Shown here: piece after piece, positions 52,330-61,258 of the stretch | Numbering within the stretch: position 1 is the stretch's first letter | How the letters are laid out: each line of letters begins with the position of its first letter | NCBI GenBank assembly: GCA_031363945.1 | Contig: JANLVJ010000028.1 | Location: forward strand, 62,001-126,000 | Origin: JANLVJ01 sp031363945 | GTDB lineage: Bacteria; Bacteroidota; Bacteroidia; Sphingobacteriales; Sphingobacteriaceae | Direction: 5' to 3' | Length of the DNA: 64,000 bases | Notes under the pieces: generated by a model | What the model saw: only the letters and a program-made list of their open reading frames with translations | What the model was told of the DNA's origin: nothing | The model's database searches: none | Program-made: the position numbers and the translations under genes

Positions 52330-52337
52330 ATTCATAA

Positions 52338-52369
52338 AAACAAGACTATATCCAGGTATAGTCTTGTTT
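52338..52369 (+). other. Stable hairpin in the greA leader
   Basis: AAACAAGACTATA (52338-52350) and TATAGTCTTGTTT (52357-52369) are perfect 13-bp complements with loop TCCAGG, followed by GTTTTAAAA. Placed against the predicted start at ~52336, it would be the first structure of the greA mRNA. It could instead stop transcription coming from the upstream gene. Confidence 0.7.
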
Positions 52370-52396
52370 GTTTTAAAAGCATGTAAGCAGATAATC

Positions 52397-52870
52397 ATGA
52401 GTGACGTAACATATTTTACTAAAGAAGGTCTAGAAAAATTAAAAGAGGAATTAAAATACCTGAAAGCTGAGGGGCGCAGTCTGATTTCAAAACAGATTGC
52501 CGAAGCTCGCGATAAAGGAGACCTCTCAGAAAATGCTGAATATGATGCTGCCAAAGAGGCTCAGGGCTTGCATGAAATGAAAATTTCCCAGCTTTCTGAA
52601 GTTCTGGGCAGTGCCCGCCTGATTGATGAATCAAAACTTGATACAACTAAAGTACTTGCTCTGTCAATTGTGAAAATCAAGAATAATAAAAATAATGCGG
52701 TAATGACCTATCAGCTTGTTGCAGAAAAAGAAGCTGACCTGAAAACAGGTAGAATATCAATAAAGTCTCCGATAGCTCAGGGCTTACTCGGTAAAAAGGC
52801 TGGCGATTTTGCTCAGGTGACTACTCCTGGTGGCGTTATGGAATTTGAAATTTTAGAAGTGGGGCGCTAA
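52397..52870 (+). CDS. greA: Transcription elongation factor GreA
   Basis: GreA rescues backtracked RNA polymerase by stimulating transcript cleavage. The 157-residue protein from the ATG at 52397 begins MSDVTYFTKEGLEKLKEELK. It has the coiled-coil domain with the acidic tip DKGDLSENAEYDAAKEAQG and the C-terminal FKBP-like domain with SIKSPIAQGLLGKKAGD. It is followed by the HIT gene 2 bases downstream, likely one unit. Confidence 0.95.
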   Translation: MSDVTYFTKEGLEKLKEELKYLKAEGRSLISKQIAEARDKGDLSENAEYDAAKEAQGLHEMKISQLSEVLGSARLIDESKLDTTKVLALSIVKIKNNKNNAVMTYQLVAEKEADLKTGRISIKSPIAQGLLGKKAGDFAQVTTPGGVMEFEILEVGR

Positions 52871-52872
52871 TC

Positions 52873-53268
52873 ATGGCTTCTGTCTTTTCAAAAATTGTAA
52901 GCGGTGAAATACCTGCTCATATCGTTGCCCAGGATGATCACCATCTTGCTTTTCTAGACATTACCCCATTGGTGAGTGGGCATACTCTGGTAATCCCTAA
53001 GAAAGAGATTGATTATATTTTTAATATGCCTGATGATGAATTTCAGGCATTACATCTGTTTGCTAAAAAAGTAGCACTTGGTGTTGGGGCTGCAATTTCA
53101 TGTAAGCGGGTAGGTGTTGCGGTAATTGGTCTTGAAGTTGCGCATGCCCATATACATCTGGTGCCTTTAAATCACGTGGGCGATATAAATTTCACACAGC
53201 CCAAATTAATAGTTAGCAGTGACGAGCTAAGTGCAACGGCAACCTTAATCAAGATGAAAATCAATTGA
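52873..53268 (+). CDS. HIT-family nucleotide-binding protein
   Basis: The 131-residue protein has the histidine triad HAHIHLVPL near residue 96, the N-terminal segment SVFSKIVSGEIPAHIVAQDD and DITPLVSGHTLVIPKKEI. Such HINT-like proteins hydrolyse nucleoside phosphoramidates or adenylated compounds. It starts 2 bases after greA and ends 15 bases before the convergent ruvC. Confidence 0.93.
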   Translation: MASVFSKIVSGEIPAHIVAQDDHHLAFLDITPLVSGHTLVIPKKEIDYIFNMPDDEFQALHLFAKKVALGVGAAISCKRVGVAVIGLEVAHAHIHLVPLNHVGDINFTQPKLIVSSDELSATATLIKMKIN

Positions 53269-53283
53269 GCCAGAACAACATCT

Positions 53284-53886
53284 TTACTCTTTCAGTGCTG
53301 TTTTCTTGATTTTGCCGGGATTATCTTTTGCAAAAGCTGTCCATCCTGAATAAGATTTTGAATTAGTGTTGCCAGGATCGAAACGCTGAAAAGCATGGCA
53401 AACAGCAACTGCCAGCCCGTCGGTGGCATCAAGAAAACTTCCGCTTTCTTTAAATTGTAAAAGTTGCTTGAGCATCGCTGAGACCTGTTCTTTGGTAGCA
53501 TTGCCCTTGCCCGTAATTGATTGTTTGATTTTTTTGGGCGAGTACTCCATGATGGGAACATCACGGTGTAAAGCCGCCGCCATAGCTACTCCCTGTGCTC
53601 GGCCCAGTTTCAGCATTACCTGCACATTTTTACCAAAAAACGGATCTTCAATAGCCATACAATCTGGATGATATTCGTCGATAAGGCCCAGACAGCGTTC
53701 AAATATTTTTTTTAATTTCAAAGCATGGTTGTCATACTTGGCCAGATGAATAACTCCGAGCGTAATCAATTCTAGCTTCTTACCTTTTTCGCAAATCAAC
53801 CCATAGCCCATAATGGCTGTACCGGGATCTATGCCTAGAATAATTCGTTCAGATTTACTTCCATCTGCATTTTCCATATTTCTCAT
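53284..53886 (-). CDS. ruvC: Holliday junction endonuclease RuvC
   Basis: RuvC resolves four-way DNA junctions with RuvAB. The 200-residue sequence has the RNase H-like core: the first catalytic Asp in IILGIDPGTAIMGYGLI, Glu in CMAIEDPFFGKNVQVML, and the final acids in FLDATDGLAVAVCHAF. The extra ~10 residues before the first strand and a short basic C-tail are common. The start may be 53886 or the Met three residues on. ruvA and ruvB are not in the window. Confidence 0.95.
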   Translation of the reverse strand: MRNMENADGSKSERIILGIDPGTAIMGYGLICEKGKKLELITLGVIHLAKYDNHALKLKKIFERCLGLIDEYHPDCMAIEDPFFGKNVQVMLKLGRAQGVAMAAALHRDVPIMEYSPKKIKQSITGKGNATKEQVSAMLKQLLQFKESGSFLDATDGLAVAVCHAFQRFDPGNTNSKSYSGWTAFAKDNPGKIKKTALKE

Positions 53887-54027
53887 TCTTGATTCTGACC
53901 AAATATGATGAATCTATCGGCTTTTTTGCAAATTATATTAGTAATTATGAGTTTACAAAATGCAGACAGGTGCATTCAGTCATAATTCGTATTTTTAATT
54001 TTTTTCCCTGATTGTGTTTAATAACGA

Positions 54028-55008
54028 ATGAAGAAACAAATAAGATCATTATTACCCTTTCTAATTAAGATTACGATTGTTTTATTAACCTTCTGGTTTA
54101 TCTACCGTGAGCTCAGCCTTCCGGGAGCGGTAGATAAATGGCATTCACTGGTTTTAACGATCACTAAAAACGGTGGGCTAATCTCTTTTCTTGTTGTGTT
54201 TGGAATGATGGGGCTTAATTGGGCTCTTGAAACCTGGAAATGGATGTTTTTATGTCAGAAGATTGAACATATAAATTATAAAACGGCAGTTTGTTCATTA
54301 CTTGCAGGGTTAAATCTGGCCATATTCACTCCTGGAAGAATTGGTGAATACGGAGGCAGAGTCATGTACCTCAGACCTGAGAACAGGTCCAGAGGATCTA
54401 TAGCCATGCTAGTCGGGGCCTTGAGCCAGATGCTGGTAACATTGGTATTTGGGCTTATCGGCATGTTGTTTTTTATACATAAATACCTCAGGATAGCACC
54501 TATATTCTACATATTGCTTCTGTCAGGTACCCTGGTTTTAATTGCTGGTCTTATATTATCTTATTTTCATGTACACTGGTTCAACACCTTGCTGCTCGCG
54601 TTTCCTTTCTTACGCCGTTTTGAAAATAGTCTCGAAGTACTGAGACTTTATAATGGGTCTGAGTTATTACAGGTGGTCTTACTCAGTTTATGCAGGTATC
54701 TGGTTTTTTCTCATCAATATTATGTGCTACTACTTGTTTTAAATGGTAGCGCACCCTACTTTATGTGTATGGTTGCCATCAGTTTGATTTTTTTGGTTCA
54801 GTCAATATTACCAAGCTTTGCCCTTGCAGATCTTGGGGTCAGAGGAGCCGCCGCAGCTTTTTTTCTGGTTTACGTAATCGGTACAGTCAGTTCTATCCCG
54901 ATTCTTGCTGCCGCATTTGGTGTATGGCTAATAAATATTATTTTTCCCGCCATTATAGGCTTATATTTTGTGCTTAAATTAAATTTTACAGTTGCTAATA
55001 CTCCTTAA
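54028..55008 (+). CDS. Flippase-like membrane protein (LPG-synthase TM-domain family)
   Basis: The 326-residue protein has about eight hydrophobic segments and the family blocks NWALETWKWMFL, LAIFTPGRIGEYGGRVMYLR and the late FALADLGVRGAAAAFFL. The family includes the flippase half of MprF and AglD-like proteins, but this gene lacks a C-terminal synthase domain. It overlaps the GT2 gene by 17 bases, which suggests work on the same lipid-linked sugar. The substrate is unknown. Confidence 0.8.
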   Translation: MKKQIRSLLPFLIKITIVLLTFWFIYRELSLPGAVDKWHSLVLTITKNGGLISFLVVFGMMGLNWALETWKWMFLCQKIEHINYKTAVCSLLAGLNLAIFTPGRIGEYGGRVMYLRPENRSRGSIAMLVGALSQMLVTLVFGLIGMLFFIHKYLRIAPIFYILLLSGTLVLIAGLILSYFHVHWFNTLLLAFPFLRRFENSLEVLRLYNGSELLQVVLLSLCRYLVFSHQYYVLLLVLNGSAPYFMCMVAISLIFLVQSILPSFALADLGVRGAAAAFFLVYVIGTVSSIPILAAAFGVWLINIIFPAIIGLYFVLKLNFTVANTP

Positions 55009-56122
55009 TTTTTTATCTGCCATTTTCTTATTAGTCTACGTTGCACTGATTATTACTTTTATTTCAGGTTGGTTGCGCCTTAAAGAATCTGACAGAATCA
55101 GTGTCACGGGCTTACTTAAGGTAAGTGTTCTTATTGCAGCCAGAAATGAAGAAGCCTGCATCTTAAATTGTCTGAACGATATTCTGGCTCAGCAATATCC
55201 TCCCCATCTGATTGAGATAATTGTCGTTGATGATCATTCAACAGACCTAACTTCTGAAACAATTTTAAGTCTGCGCAGTGGGCAGATCAAGCTGATACGT
55301 CTGAACGAAACCAAGGCGTTAAATTCCTATAAAAAAAAGGCTATTACTGAAGCAATCAAACTTTCGACAGGCGAACTTATTATTACCACAGATGCAGATT
55401 GCCGTATGGGTTATGACTGGATTTCATCTATTGTTTCTCTCTATGAGCAGGATTCAAGTAAGTTAATTTCTGCCCCGGTTACTTTTTTTGCTGAAAAAGG
55501 TACTTTCCAAAAAATACAAACCCTTGAATTTATTTCTCTTATTGCCATGGGTGCTTCAGCTATTGGAAATAAAATGCCGTTTACCTGTAATGGGGCAAAT
55601 ATGGCCTACTCAAAAGCTGTTTTCCTTGAACTCGATGGTTTCCAAGGTATAGATCATATTGCCTCAGGTGATGATGAACTTTTTTTACATAAAGTAGCCG
55701 CTGCCTACCCTGATCAAATTAGTTTTTTAAAATCAAGAAAAGCCATTGTTTACACGTATGCAAAAGATAATCTGGTAGAATTCATCAAACAGCGTAAGAG
55801 ATGGGCCTCAAAAAGCATGAAATATAAAAACAAATTACCTGTTTTTGTTTCCGTTCTGGTTTATCTTTTTTATCTGAGTATTCTGCTGAACTTTGTCGGG
55901 GGCGTTTTTTACCCTTTGTTATTAAAAATGGCGGTAATTGAACTTTTTATTAAATTGGCAATAGATGCCCTGTTCTTTTACCTGGCAGCTAAATTTTTTA
56001 ATCGAAGGAACTATCTTTTTTTGTTGGTTCAAGGTAGTTTATTACACATTTTTTATATTCTTTATATTGGTGTTATTGCCAGGTTCGGGACATATGAATG
56101 GAAAGACCGAATGGTAAAGTAG
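54992..56122 (+). CDS. Family 2 glycosyltransferase, membrane-bound
   Basis: The 376-residue protein has an N-terminal helix (LNFLSAIFLLVYVALIITFI), a GT-A catalytic domain with SVLIAARNEEACILNCLND, IEIIVVDDHSTDLTSETI and the DXD-like TTDADCRM, and the later ASGDDELFLHKV and the Q/RxxRW motif QRKRWASKS. Two or three C-terminal membrane helices follow. It is a processive-type inverting transferase of unknown sugar. The start is TTG at 54992, inside the flippase-like gene. The next gene is 30 bases downstream. Confidence 0.88.
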   Translation: MLILLNFLSAIFLLVYVALIITFISGWLRLKESDRISVTGLLKVSVLIAARNEEACILNCLNDILAQQYPPHLIEIIVVDDHSTDLTSETILSLRSGQIKLIRLNETKALNSYKKKAITEAIKLSTGELIITTDADCRMGYDWISSIVSLYEQDSSKLISAPVTFFAEKGTFQKIQTLEFISLIAMGASAIGNKMPFTCNGANMAYSKAVFLELDGFQGIDHIASGDDELFLHKVAAAYPDQISFLKSRKAIVYTYAKDNLVEFIKQRKRWASKSMKYKNKLPVFVSVLVYLFYLSILLNFVGGVFYPLLLKMAVIELFIKLAIDALFFYLAAKFFNRRNYLFLLVQGSLLHIFYILYIGVIARFGTYEWKDRMVK

Positions 56123-56152
56123 GTTTTATAGTACGCTTTTGTAAATCAGAGG

Positions 56153-57367
56153 ATGAAAGAAAATTCACCCAACCGCAGGGTATGGAAACGTTTTGCAAGT
56201 AATAGTTTATCTGTTGGGGGGCTGGTGTTTATTATCTTCCTGGCGATTGTCTCAATACTTGGTTACCTGATCATGCCCGATGATTCACCTATGGCAAATC
56301 AGATGCATATTCAACTAAGTATTAAAAAACCTGCATCAATGTTCAGGTTTTTACGGATCCCTAAATCAGAGCCTGTTGAGACTATGAATATCTTTAAGAA
56401 GCTAATAGGTGGGCAGCCTTCTTATTATGATGAAATACCCATAAATTTTTATCACTTTAAAGATGATTCAATCCAGATTTCAACATTTACCGGTGTAAGA
56501 GGAGATGTTGCCGAGTTATCAACGTATTCAATAGCCCGGGTATGCTATGCACTTAAAGAATCAGGCCGCATAAGAAAAGTTGGTAACAGGCTTTTTTTTA
56601 TACCGCTTGAAGGGCATATGATTTCTAAATCTATTGATGAGCTGAGACAGATAATTATTCGAGACCGTTTATTTAAACGAACATATATTCTGGGTACTGA
56701 TTTATATGGGAGGGATATGCTGTCAAGGGTAATCCTGGGTTCAAGAGTATCGCTTTCTGTAGGTCTTATTGCAGTCATCATCTCTATGATTGTTGGTATC
56801 ACAATGGGAGCTCTGGCAGGTTTTTATGGGGGTTGGGTTGATAGACTGATCAGCTGGCTGCTAAGTGTTGTCTGGTCATTACCTGCCTTGCTGCTGATAA
56901 TTGCGATTAGTTTTGCTTTAGGAAAAGGATTTTGGCAAATATTTGTTGCCGTTGGGCTCACCATGTGGGTTGAAGTTGCACGTATGGTCAGGGGGCAACT
57001 CTTTAGTATCCGTGAATCAGAATTCGTGGAAGCTGGTAAAGCTCTTGGCTTTAGCAATTTTAGAATTATTACCAGGCATATTTTACCCAATATTGGAGGC
57101 CCTGTTTTAGTGGTAGCATCTTCAAACTTTGCTTCTGCCATTTTACTGGAAGCCGGGTTAAGTTTTCTTGGGTACGGGGCCCAGCCACCTTTTCCGACCT
57201 GGGGCTCAATGATTCGCGAAAATTATGGGTATATTATCATTGATGCTGCTTTTCTTGCTATTATTCCAGGGGTTGCTATCATGTTGCTTGTTTATGGCTT
57301 TAATTTAGTCTCAATAGGCTTGAGTGATTCATATGATGTAAAAGCACAAACGTCACATCAGGCATAG
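56153..57367 (+). CDS. Orphan OppC/DppC-type ABC transporter permease
   Basis: The 404-residue protein has one N-terminal helix (GLVFIIFLAIVSILGYLIM), then a non-membrane segment of ~130 residues, then the conserved OppC-type domain: YILGTDLYGRDMLSRVILGS, SVGLIAVIISMIVGITMG, the EAA loop EAGKALGFSNFRIITRHILP, and GLSFLGYGAQPPFPTWGSMI. OppC proteins are usually ~300 residues, so the insertion is odd. No partner permease, ATPase or binding protein is near. It may pair with subunits elsewhere in the genome. Confidence 0.88.
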   Translation: MKENSPNRRVWKRFASNSLSVGGLVFIIFLAIVSILGYLIMPDDSPMANQMHIQLSIKKPASMFRFLRIPKSEPVETMNIFKKLIGGQPSYYDEIPINFYHFKDDSIQISTFTGVRGDVAELSTYSIARVCYALKESGRIRKVGNRLFFIPLEGHMISKSIDELRQIIIRDRLFKRTYILGTDLYGRDMLSRVILGSRVSLSVGLIAVIISMIVGITMGALAGFYGGWVDRLISWLLSVVWSLPALLLIIAISFALGKGFWQIFVAVGLTMWVEVARMVRGQLFSIRESEFVEAGKALGFSNFRIITRHILPNIGGPVLVVASSNFASAILLEAGLSFLGYGAQPPFPTWGSMIRENYGYIIIDAAFLAIIPGVAIMLLVYGFNLVSIGLSDSYDVKAQTSHQA

Positions 57368-57474
57368 TTGACATTGATTGTTTTAAATATGAATGTGAAT
57401 AAAAAAAATTTAAATGTCTGAGAAACCATTTAAAACAGCGGTTTTTTGTTAAATTTAAACCACAATGATCATTT

Positions 57475-58722
57475 ATGGTTGATCGCAGGACTCCTAGCAT
57501 CGATACGCAGAATACCGAAGAGATCATCAGTCTTCTAATCAGAAGACAGGCTGAACTCAATTCGCTGCTCGAAATTACGCAAGCAATAAATCATAACTAT
57601 ACAGAGGCAACAATCTTTCAAATGTTTGAGTTTGTACTAAAGATGCACCTCAAAGTTGGAAAACTCAGGCTTTTCATTTATAATAATAAAACCTGGAATG
57701 CCGCGGCAATGTACGGGGCCATCGAACTAACGCCTAAACAACAATTTACACTCTGTAAAAAGTTGCGTATGTATTCTGAAACAACCTTCCTGAAGAGACT
57801 AAAAGACAGAGAATTAAATGAATATGAACTGCTGATTCCTGTTTTTTACAATGATGATCAGTATGCTTATGTTCTGCTGGGTGACTATACTATAAATGAT
57901 CATGTTAACAGTGATGCGAGTTTTATACAAACCATCATTAATGTAATTATGGTTGCTATTGAAAATAAGCGCCTGTTTAAAGAAAGACTTGCCCAAGAAC
58001 GTTTTCAAAAAGAAATTGAACTTGCCGGTCAGGTACAGTCGATGCTGTTTCCACGTGACCTGCCTCATAATATGCGTATTGATATTGACGCCATATACCT
58101 GCCACATCATTCTATTGGAGGTGATTATTACGATTATTTTGAATTAAATGAGAATGAATTTCTTTTTTGCATTGCTGACGTTACAGGAAAAGGTATTTCT
58201 GCAGCCTTATTAATGGCAAATTTCCAGGCCAATTTACGGGTGTTTTCCAAGCATTGCTCTTCACTGGTAAATCTGGTGACTGAATTAAATGAAGTCCTTT
58301 TCAGCAGTACCAAGGGTGAAAAGTTTATTACACTTTTTGTAGGACTTTTAAATACTGAAACCCGGGTTTTGAAATATATTAATGCCGGTCATCATCCACC
58401 TTTCGTAATCATTGATGGTAAGGTTGAAATTCTCGAAAGTGGAACTACCGTAATTGGCGTTTTTGAGGAGCTGCCATTTATTAACCCAGGTGAAATAATA
58501 CTCGACTCAGGAAGTCTTGTCTTTTGTTATACAGACGGGCTTGTTGAATTTGAAGAAGAAAATTATATGATGGATATCGATGGGCTGAGAACTTTCGTAG
58601 AGCAGAACCAGAAATTAAGGGTAGCTGAACTAAATAAGAAACTCATTCGCCATGTTCGCAATAAAACCAAGCGGGTACAGTTTGATGATGATATTACCAT
58701 CCTTAGCTTTAAATACAGCTAA
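57475..58722 (+). CDS. SpoIIE-type PP2C serine phosphatase with GAF-like domain
   Basis: The 415-residue protein has a GAF-like sensor region (~20-170) and a PP2C/SpoIIE phosphatase domain (~190-415) with metal-binding blocks IGGDYYDYFEL, CIADVTGKGISAALLMANF, NAGHHPPFVI, FCYTDGLVEFEEE and DDDITILSFKYS. A coiled segment, ERLAQERFQKEIELAGQVQS, links them. Such RsbU-like enzymes dephosphorylate anti-sigma antagonists or unknown targets; no STAS or anti-sigma gene is adjacent. It is followed by rnhB after 18 bases. Confidence 0.9.
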   Translation: MVDRRTPSIDTQNTEEIISLLIRRQAELNSLLEITQAINHNYTEATIFQMFEFVLKMHLKVGKLRLFIYNNKTWNAAAMYGAIELTPKQQFTLCKKLRMYSETTFLKRLKDRELNEYELLIPVFYNDDQYAYVLLGDYTINDHVNSDASFIQTIINVIMVAIENKRLFKERLAQERFQKEIELAGQVQSMLFPRDLPHNMRIDIDAIYLPHHSIGGDYYDYFELNENEFLFCIADVTGKGISAALLMANFQANLRVFSKHCSSLVNLVTELNEVLFSSTKGEKFITLFVGLLNTETRVLKYINAGHHPPFVIIDGKVEILESGTTVIGVFEELPFINPGEIILDSGSLVFCYTDGLVEFEEENYMMDIDGLRTFVEQNQKLRVAELNKKLIRHVRNKTKRVQFDDDITILSFKYS

Positions 58723-58740
58723 TCCAAACCGTTTGCACAT

Positions 58741-59328
58741 ATGCCCTTATTTTCATTTTACCAACAGGAACTTATTGAAGCAGGTTGCGATGAAGCAGGC
58801 CGGGGCTGTCTTGCCGGACCAGTATATGCTGCTGCAGTTATTCTTCCCAAAGACTTTTATCATCCCTTACTAACAGATTCAAAGCAATTAAGTGAAAAGC
58901 AGCGGTTTTTATTGAGAGCATGTATTGAAAAAGAGGCAATCAGCTATAGTCTGGGCATTGTTTCTCATACCGAAATTGACAAGATCAATATCTTACAAGC
59001 CTCAATTCTGGCAATGCACCAGGCTGTAGCGAAACTGCAGGTTCAGCCAGAGCTTCTTCTAATTGATGGTAATCGGTTCAATCAGTATACTGGTATTTCA
59101 CATGTTTGTATTGTAAAAGGTGATAGTCTGTATTTCTCAATTGCTGCCGCCTCTATTCTTGCGAAAACCTACAGAGATGAATATATGCTTGAGCAGCATA
59201 TGCTCTACCCTCACTATAACTGGATCAGTAATAAAGGGTACCCTACTGCATGCCATCGAAATGCCATCGAAAAATATGGGCTATGCCAATACCACCGTAT
59301 GACATTTCGATTACCTGGCACCAGATAA
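58741..59328 (+). CDS. rnhB: Ribonuclease HII
   Basis: RNase HII removes ribonucleotides from DNA and RNA-DNA hybrids. The 195-residue protein has the active-site motif EAGCDEAGRGCLAGPVYAAA (Asp-Glu pair), the third acid in LLLIDGNRFNQY and the fourth near AKTYRDEYM. The C-terminal HYNWISNKGYPTACHRNAIE is typical. The start ATG at 58741 is supported by the adjacent SpoIIE stop 18 bases upstream. Confidence 0.95.
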   Translation: MPLFSFYQQELIEAGCDEAGRGCLAGPVYAAAVILPKDFYHPLLTDSKQLSEKQRFLLRACIEKEAISYSLGIVSHTEIDKINILQASILAMHQAVAKLQVQPELLLIDGNRFNQYTGISHVCIVKGDSLYFSIAAASILAKTYRDEYMLEQHMLYPHYNWISNKGYPTACHRNAIEKYGLCQYHRMTFRLPGTR

Positions 59329-59402
59329 AACTAAAACAGCCATCGCTAAAGCCGTTTAATTTTTAACTTTACCTTGCCCGAAAGGGATATTCAATTATTA
59401 AT

Positions 59403-60500
59403 ATGGAATACAAAAAGACAGCTTTATTTTCGGAGCATGTGTTACTTGGTGCAAAAATGGTTCCTTTTGCAGGATATGAAATGCCTGTTCAATATTCAGG
59501 AATCAGTGCTGAGCATGAGGCGGTAAGACTTCGTGCCGGTTTGTTTGATGTTTCTCATATGGGTGAATTTATGGTTAAGGGTGATGGGGCAGAAAGTTAC
59601 CTGCAATCAATCACCAGTAACGATATTACCAAGCTTATTGATGGTAAGGCCCAGTACGCTTGTCTGACAAATGATGCCGGTAATATCATCGATGACCTTC
59701 TGATTTACCGCATTGAGTCTGGCATTTATATGATCGTTGTCAATGCATCAAATATTGCAAAAGACTGGGCCTGGATGCTGAAAGCCAAAGAAAATGCTGG
59801 CTTTCAGGTTACCCTGACTGATATTTCAGAAAAAACGTCACTACTCTCATTACAAGGTCCTCTGGCGACTGAAATTCTTCAGAAAATTAGTTCAGTCGAT
59901 TTCAATGCACTCTCTTATTATACCTTTACCAAAGGAACAATTTCTGGTATTAAAAATATTTTGATTTCAGCCACCGGATATACAGGCGCAGGTGGGTATG
60001 AATTATACCTTGATAATGTAGGTGCTGCTATCTTATGGCGTAGTATTCTGGATGCGGGGGCTGAACAGGGTTTAATTCCTGTAGGCCTCGGTGCCCGAGA
60101 TACCTTGCGTCTTGAAATGGGTTACTGTCTGTATGGTAATGATATTGATGAAACTACCAGCCCACTTGAAGCAGGCCTGGGCTGGATTACTCGTCTGACT
60201 AAATCATTCAGTGGATCAGCACAATTAATTTCTCAAAAAAATGCGGGTATTACCCGAAAATTAATTGGTTTTACAATGATAGGCCGGGGAATTCCTCGTC
60301 ATGATTATGAAATAAGAAATAAGGAGGGAGTGAAAATCGGGGAAGTTACATCTGGAACTCATTCACCTTCTCTTGCCAATGGTATTGGTCTCGGCTATGT
60401 AGCTACTGCGTATATTCATCCAGGTACTGAAATTGATATTATAATCAGAGATCAGGCCTGCCCTGCAATTGTATCGAGTCTTCCCCTTTATAAAAAATAA
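59403..60500 (+). CDS. gcvT: Aminomethyltransferase (glycine cleavage T protein)
   Basis: GcvT moves the aminomethyl carbon from lipoylated H protein to tetrahydrofolate. The 365-residue protein has YKKTALFSEHVLLGAKMVPF, FDVSHMGEFMVKGDGAESYL, the folate-binding GYTGAGGYELYLDN and PVGLGARDTLRLEMGYCLYG, and the end DIIIRDQACPAIVSSLP. The ATG is preceded by 74 bases. comB follows after one base, so they may be co-transcribed. metF, another folate C1 gene, lies on the other strand at 63-64 kb. Confidence 0.96.
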   Translation: MEYKKTALFSEHVLLGAKMVPFAGYEMPVQYSGISAEHEAVRLRAGLFDVSHMGEFMVKGDGAESYLQSITSNDITKLIDGKAQYACLTNDAGNIIDDLLIYRIESGIYMIVVNASNIAKDWAWMLKAKENAGFQVTLTDISEKTSLLSLQGPLATEILQKISSVDFNALSYYTFTKGTISGIKNILISATGYTGAGGYELYLDNVGAAILWRSILDAGAEQGLIPVGLGARDTLRLEMGYCLYGNDIDETTSPLEAGLGWITRLTKSFSGSAQLISQKNAGITRKLIGFTMIGRGIPRHDYEIRNKEGVKIGEVTSGTHSPSLANGIGLGYVATAYIHPGTEIDIIIRDQACPAIVSSLPLYKK

Positions 60501-60501
60501 T

Positions 60502-61224
60502 ATGCCTTCAATAGACGTCTGTTTTACGCCTGCATTATTACACCTTTATGATGTTAGGGCAAAGGTTGTGGTCATTATTGATATTTTCAGAGCTAGCTCA
60601 TCGATCTGCTATGGATTTGAAAATGGTGCCCTTGAAATCATTCCGGTTTCTACTATAGAACAATGCGAAAGTTTTAATGGCAACGATTATCTGCTCGCTG
60701 CTGAGCGTGATGGTGCAGTTGTCGAAGGGTTTCATTTTGGGAATTCACCCTATTCTTATACGGCAGAAAAAGTATCAGGCCAGAAAATTGTGTTAACAAC
60801 AACCAATGGCACCTATGCAATCGAGCAGGCTGCAGGTGCAGCTGAGATAGTCATTGGATCATTCTTAAATCTTTCTGCACTATGTGACTGGCTTCTGAAT
60901 GACGGCCGTGATGTCATCTTACTTTGCGCAGGCTGGAAGAATCTTTTCAACATCGAGGATACAGTCTTTGCAGGAGCCGTTATTTCAAAGCTTTTTCATT
61001 CATTTAATCTTGACGGTGATTCTGCGGTGGGGGCACTCGATCTGTTCAGGCTCTATGAGCTTAAACTAGAGGCTATTATTGAAAAGAGCTCTCATTCTCG
61101 AAGAATGAAACAACTCGGCATAGAAAAAGATGCGCTTTTCTGCCTTCAGACAGATATCTGCAAACAGGTTCCCATAATGAAAAACGGTATTTTAACTGTC
61201 GTGTTAAGTACCATTAATTCTTAG
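60502..61224 (+). CDS. comB: ComB-family 2-phosphosulfolactate phosphatase
   Basis: The 240-residue protein matches ComB, which removes phosphate from 2-phosphosulfolactate: VVVIIDIFRASSSICYGFEN, LLAAERDGAVVEGFHFGNSP, the TTTNGTYAIEQAAGA block and VILLCAGWKNLFNIEDTVFA. ComB was defined in coenzyme M synthesis, but homologues are widespread in bacteria, Bacteroidota among them, where the physiological substrate is unclear. I chose the ATG at 60502 (MPSIDVCFTPALLHLYDV), just after the gcvT stop. The mazG gene converges. Confidence 0.85.
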   Translation: MPSIDVCFTPALLHLYDVRAKVVVIIDIFRASSSICYGFENGALEIIPVSTIEQCESFNGNDYLLAAERDGAVVEGFHFGNSPYSYTAEKVSGQKIVLTTTNGTYAIEQAAGAAEIVIGSFLNLSALCDWLLNDGRDVILLCAGWKNLFNIEDTVFAGAVISKLFHSFNLDGDSAVGALDLFRLYELKLEAIIEKSSHSRRMKQLGIEKDALFCLQTDICKQVPIMKNGILTVVLSTINS

Positions 61225-61258
61225 CCTATCATTGAAGTTGTTCTCAACTGTCTGACGA

